Shown here: piece after piece, positions 51,472 through 51,850 of the stretch
Layout of the letters: every line of letters begins with the position of its first letter
Position numbering within the stretch: position 1 is the first letter of the stretch
DNA from: Syntrophobacterales bacterium
GTDB lineage: Bacteria > Desulfobacterota > Syntrophobacteria > Syntrophobacterales > Thermodesulforhabdaceae
Reading direction: 5' to 3'
NCBI GenBank assembly: GCA_026417655.1
Contig: JAOACS010000017.1
Span: forward strand, 1-51,850
Length of the DNA stretch: 51,850 nt
Position numbers and translations under genes: made by a program
Notes under the pieces: model-generated
The model's database searches: none
The model's input: the letters and a program-made list of their open reading frames with translations, nothing else
Told to the model about the DNA's origin: nothing

Positions 51472-51850
51472 AAAATCTTTTCTCCTGTCATCTCTTCAAT
51501 TTCTTTAAGAAGCTCTCTAACAAGAGCTTCTTCTGGCAAGCTTTTTACAAGTCTGCCGTTTTTAAAAAGCACACCCTTCCCTCTTCCACCTGCAATCCCA
51601 ATATCTGCCTCACGAGCTTCTCCAGGTCCATTTACGACACACCCCATAATAGCGACCTTGATAGGTGTTCTCACAGTAGAGAGTTTATCCTCTACTATTT
51701 TTACCATTTGTATTAAGTCGATTTCAGTTCTTCCGCAAGTGGGGCAACTTATTACCTCAACCCCTCTTCGTCTAATCTCCAATGCCTTTAAAATACCATA
51801 GGCTATAGGTAACTCTTCCTCGGGAGGACCCGTTATGGACACCCTTATAG
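51468..51850 (-). CDS. ispG: HMBPP synthase IspG (GcpE), 3' part only
   Basis: The last ~127 residues of the [4Fe-4S] enzyme that makes hydroxymethylbutenyl diphosphate in the MEP isoprenoid pathway. The Fe-S cysteines are in VISCPTCGRTEIDL and AIMGCVVNGPGEAREADIG; GGRGKGVLFKNG is typical near the end. The frame is open to the window edge, so the 5' part is missing here. It overlaps the rel start by 4 bases, implying co-transcription. Confidence 0.95.
   Translation of the reverse strand, partial: IRVSITGPPEEELPIAYGILKALEIRRRGVEVISCPTCGRTEIDLIQMVKIVEDKLSTVRTPIKVAIMGCVVNGPGEAREADIGIAGGRGKGVLFKNGRLVKSLPEEALVRELLKEIEEMTGEKIL

Overview
The window is one end of a short-read assembly contig. Its first 18 bases are the Nextera/Tn5 mosaic-end adapter, and the gene next to it runs off the edge. 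The other end cuts through ispG. It carries about 50 protein genes, one short leader peptide and two tRNAs on both strands, with tight spacing and many 1-20 bp overlaps. I see no insertion sequence, phage, CRISPR array or rRNA. Gene content points to a Gram-negative bacterium, most likely a Desulfobacterota (former Deltaproteobacteria) lineage: Mla lipid transport, Lgt, meso-diaminopimelate-type MurE, a CoA-transferase/GNAT fusion, a MoeA/periplasmic-binding-like fusion, archaeal-type phosphoglycerate mutase and type I-beta DAHP synthase. Heavy use of ATA, AGA and AGG codons would fit a thermophile. The taxonomic call is inference.

Layout. 1-3.8 kb (minus): pgeF, pyrK, pyrD and a CheD-HDOD fusion protein cut by the contig end. 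4.0-10.8 kb (plus): prmA with an antisense tRNA-Pro in its 3' end, alr, argS, a SPOR protein, then a probable attenuator (a 28-residue leader peptide rich in Tyr, Phe and Trp, followed by a strong terminator) ahead of DAHP synthase and a TyrA-type dehydrogenase. 10.8-15.5 kb (plus): a non-coding region with a near-consensus sigma-54 promoter and upstream repeats, then a six-gene operon of two unusual family III CoA-transferase subunits and four small proteins, two of them cysteine-rich. 15.6-17.2 kb: a metallo-hydrolase/TPR protein and a degenerate receiver protein.

17.2-22.0 kb: a glycosyltransferase and FemAB-like acyltransferase pair, a nucleosidase-like protein, pgpA and an MFS transporter. 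22.1-27.5 kb (minus): aminotransferase, hom, apgM, a thioesterase, hisA and yqeY, mostly amino-acid metabolism. 27.6-28.8 kb: an EAL phosphodiesterase whose start codon lies in one arm of a perfect 13-bp inverted repeat. 28.8-34.8 kb (minus): CoA-transferase/GNAT fusion, a nuclease-fold protein, a metallo-hydrolase, a STAS protein and MlaFED. 34.8-43.0 kb (minus): lgt, hsp20, tRNA-Lys, a queuosine-salvage protein, a MoeA fusion, a nitrilase, an EEP hydrolase, proS and a small conserved-looking protein. 43.2-49.1 kb (plus): corC-type gene plus the front of the division/cell-wall cluster (rsmH, ftsL, ftsI, murE). 49.1-51.85 kb (minus): rel and the 3' part of ispG.

The best candidate for something undescribed is the 10.87-15.54 kb locus: a sigma-54-driven operon pairing two long CoA-transferase-family proteins with an iron-sulfur-like five-cysteine protein, a zinc-ribbon protein and two unrecognised proteins. 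It looks like a substrate-induced activation module for an acid of unknown identity. Second are the aromatic-amino-acid attenuator and the structured leader of the EAL gene.
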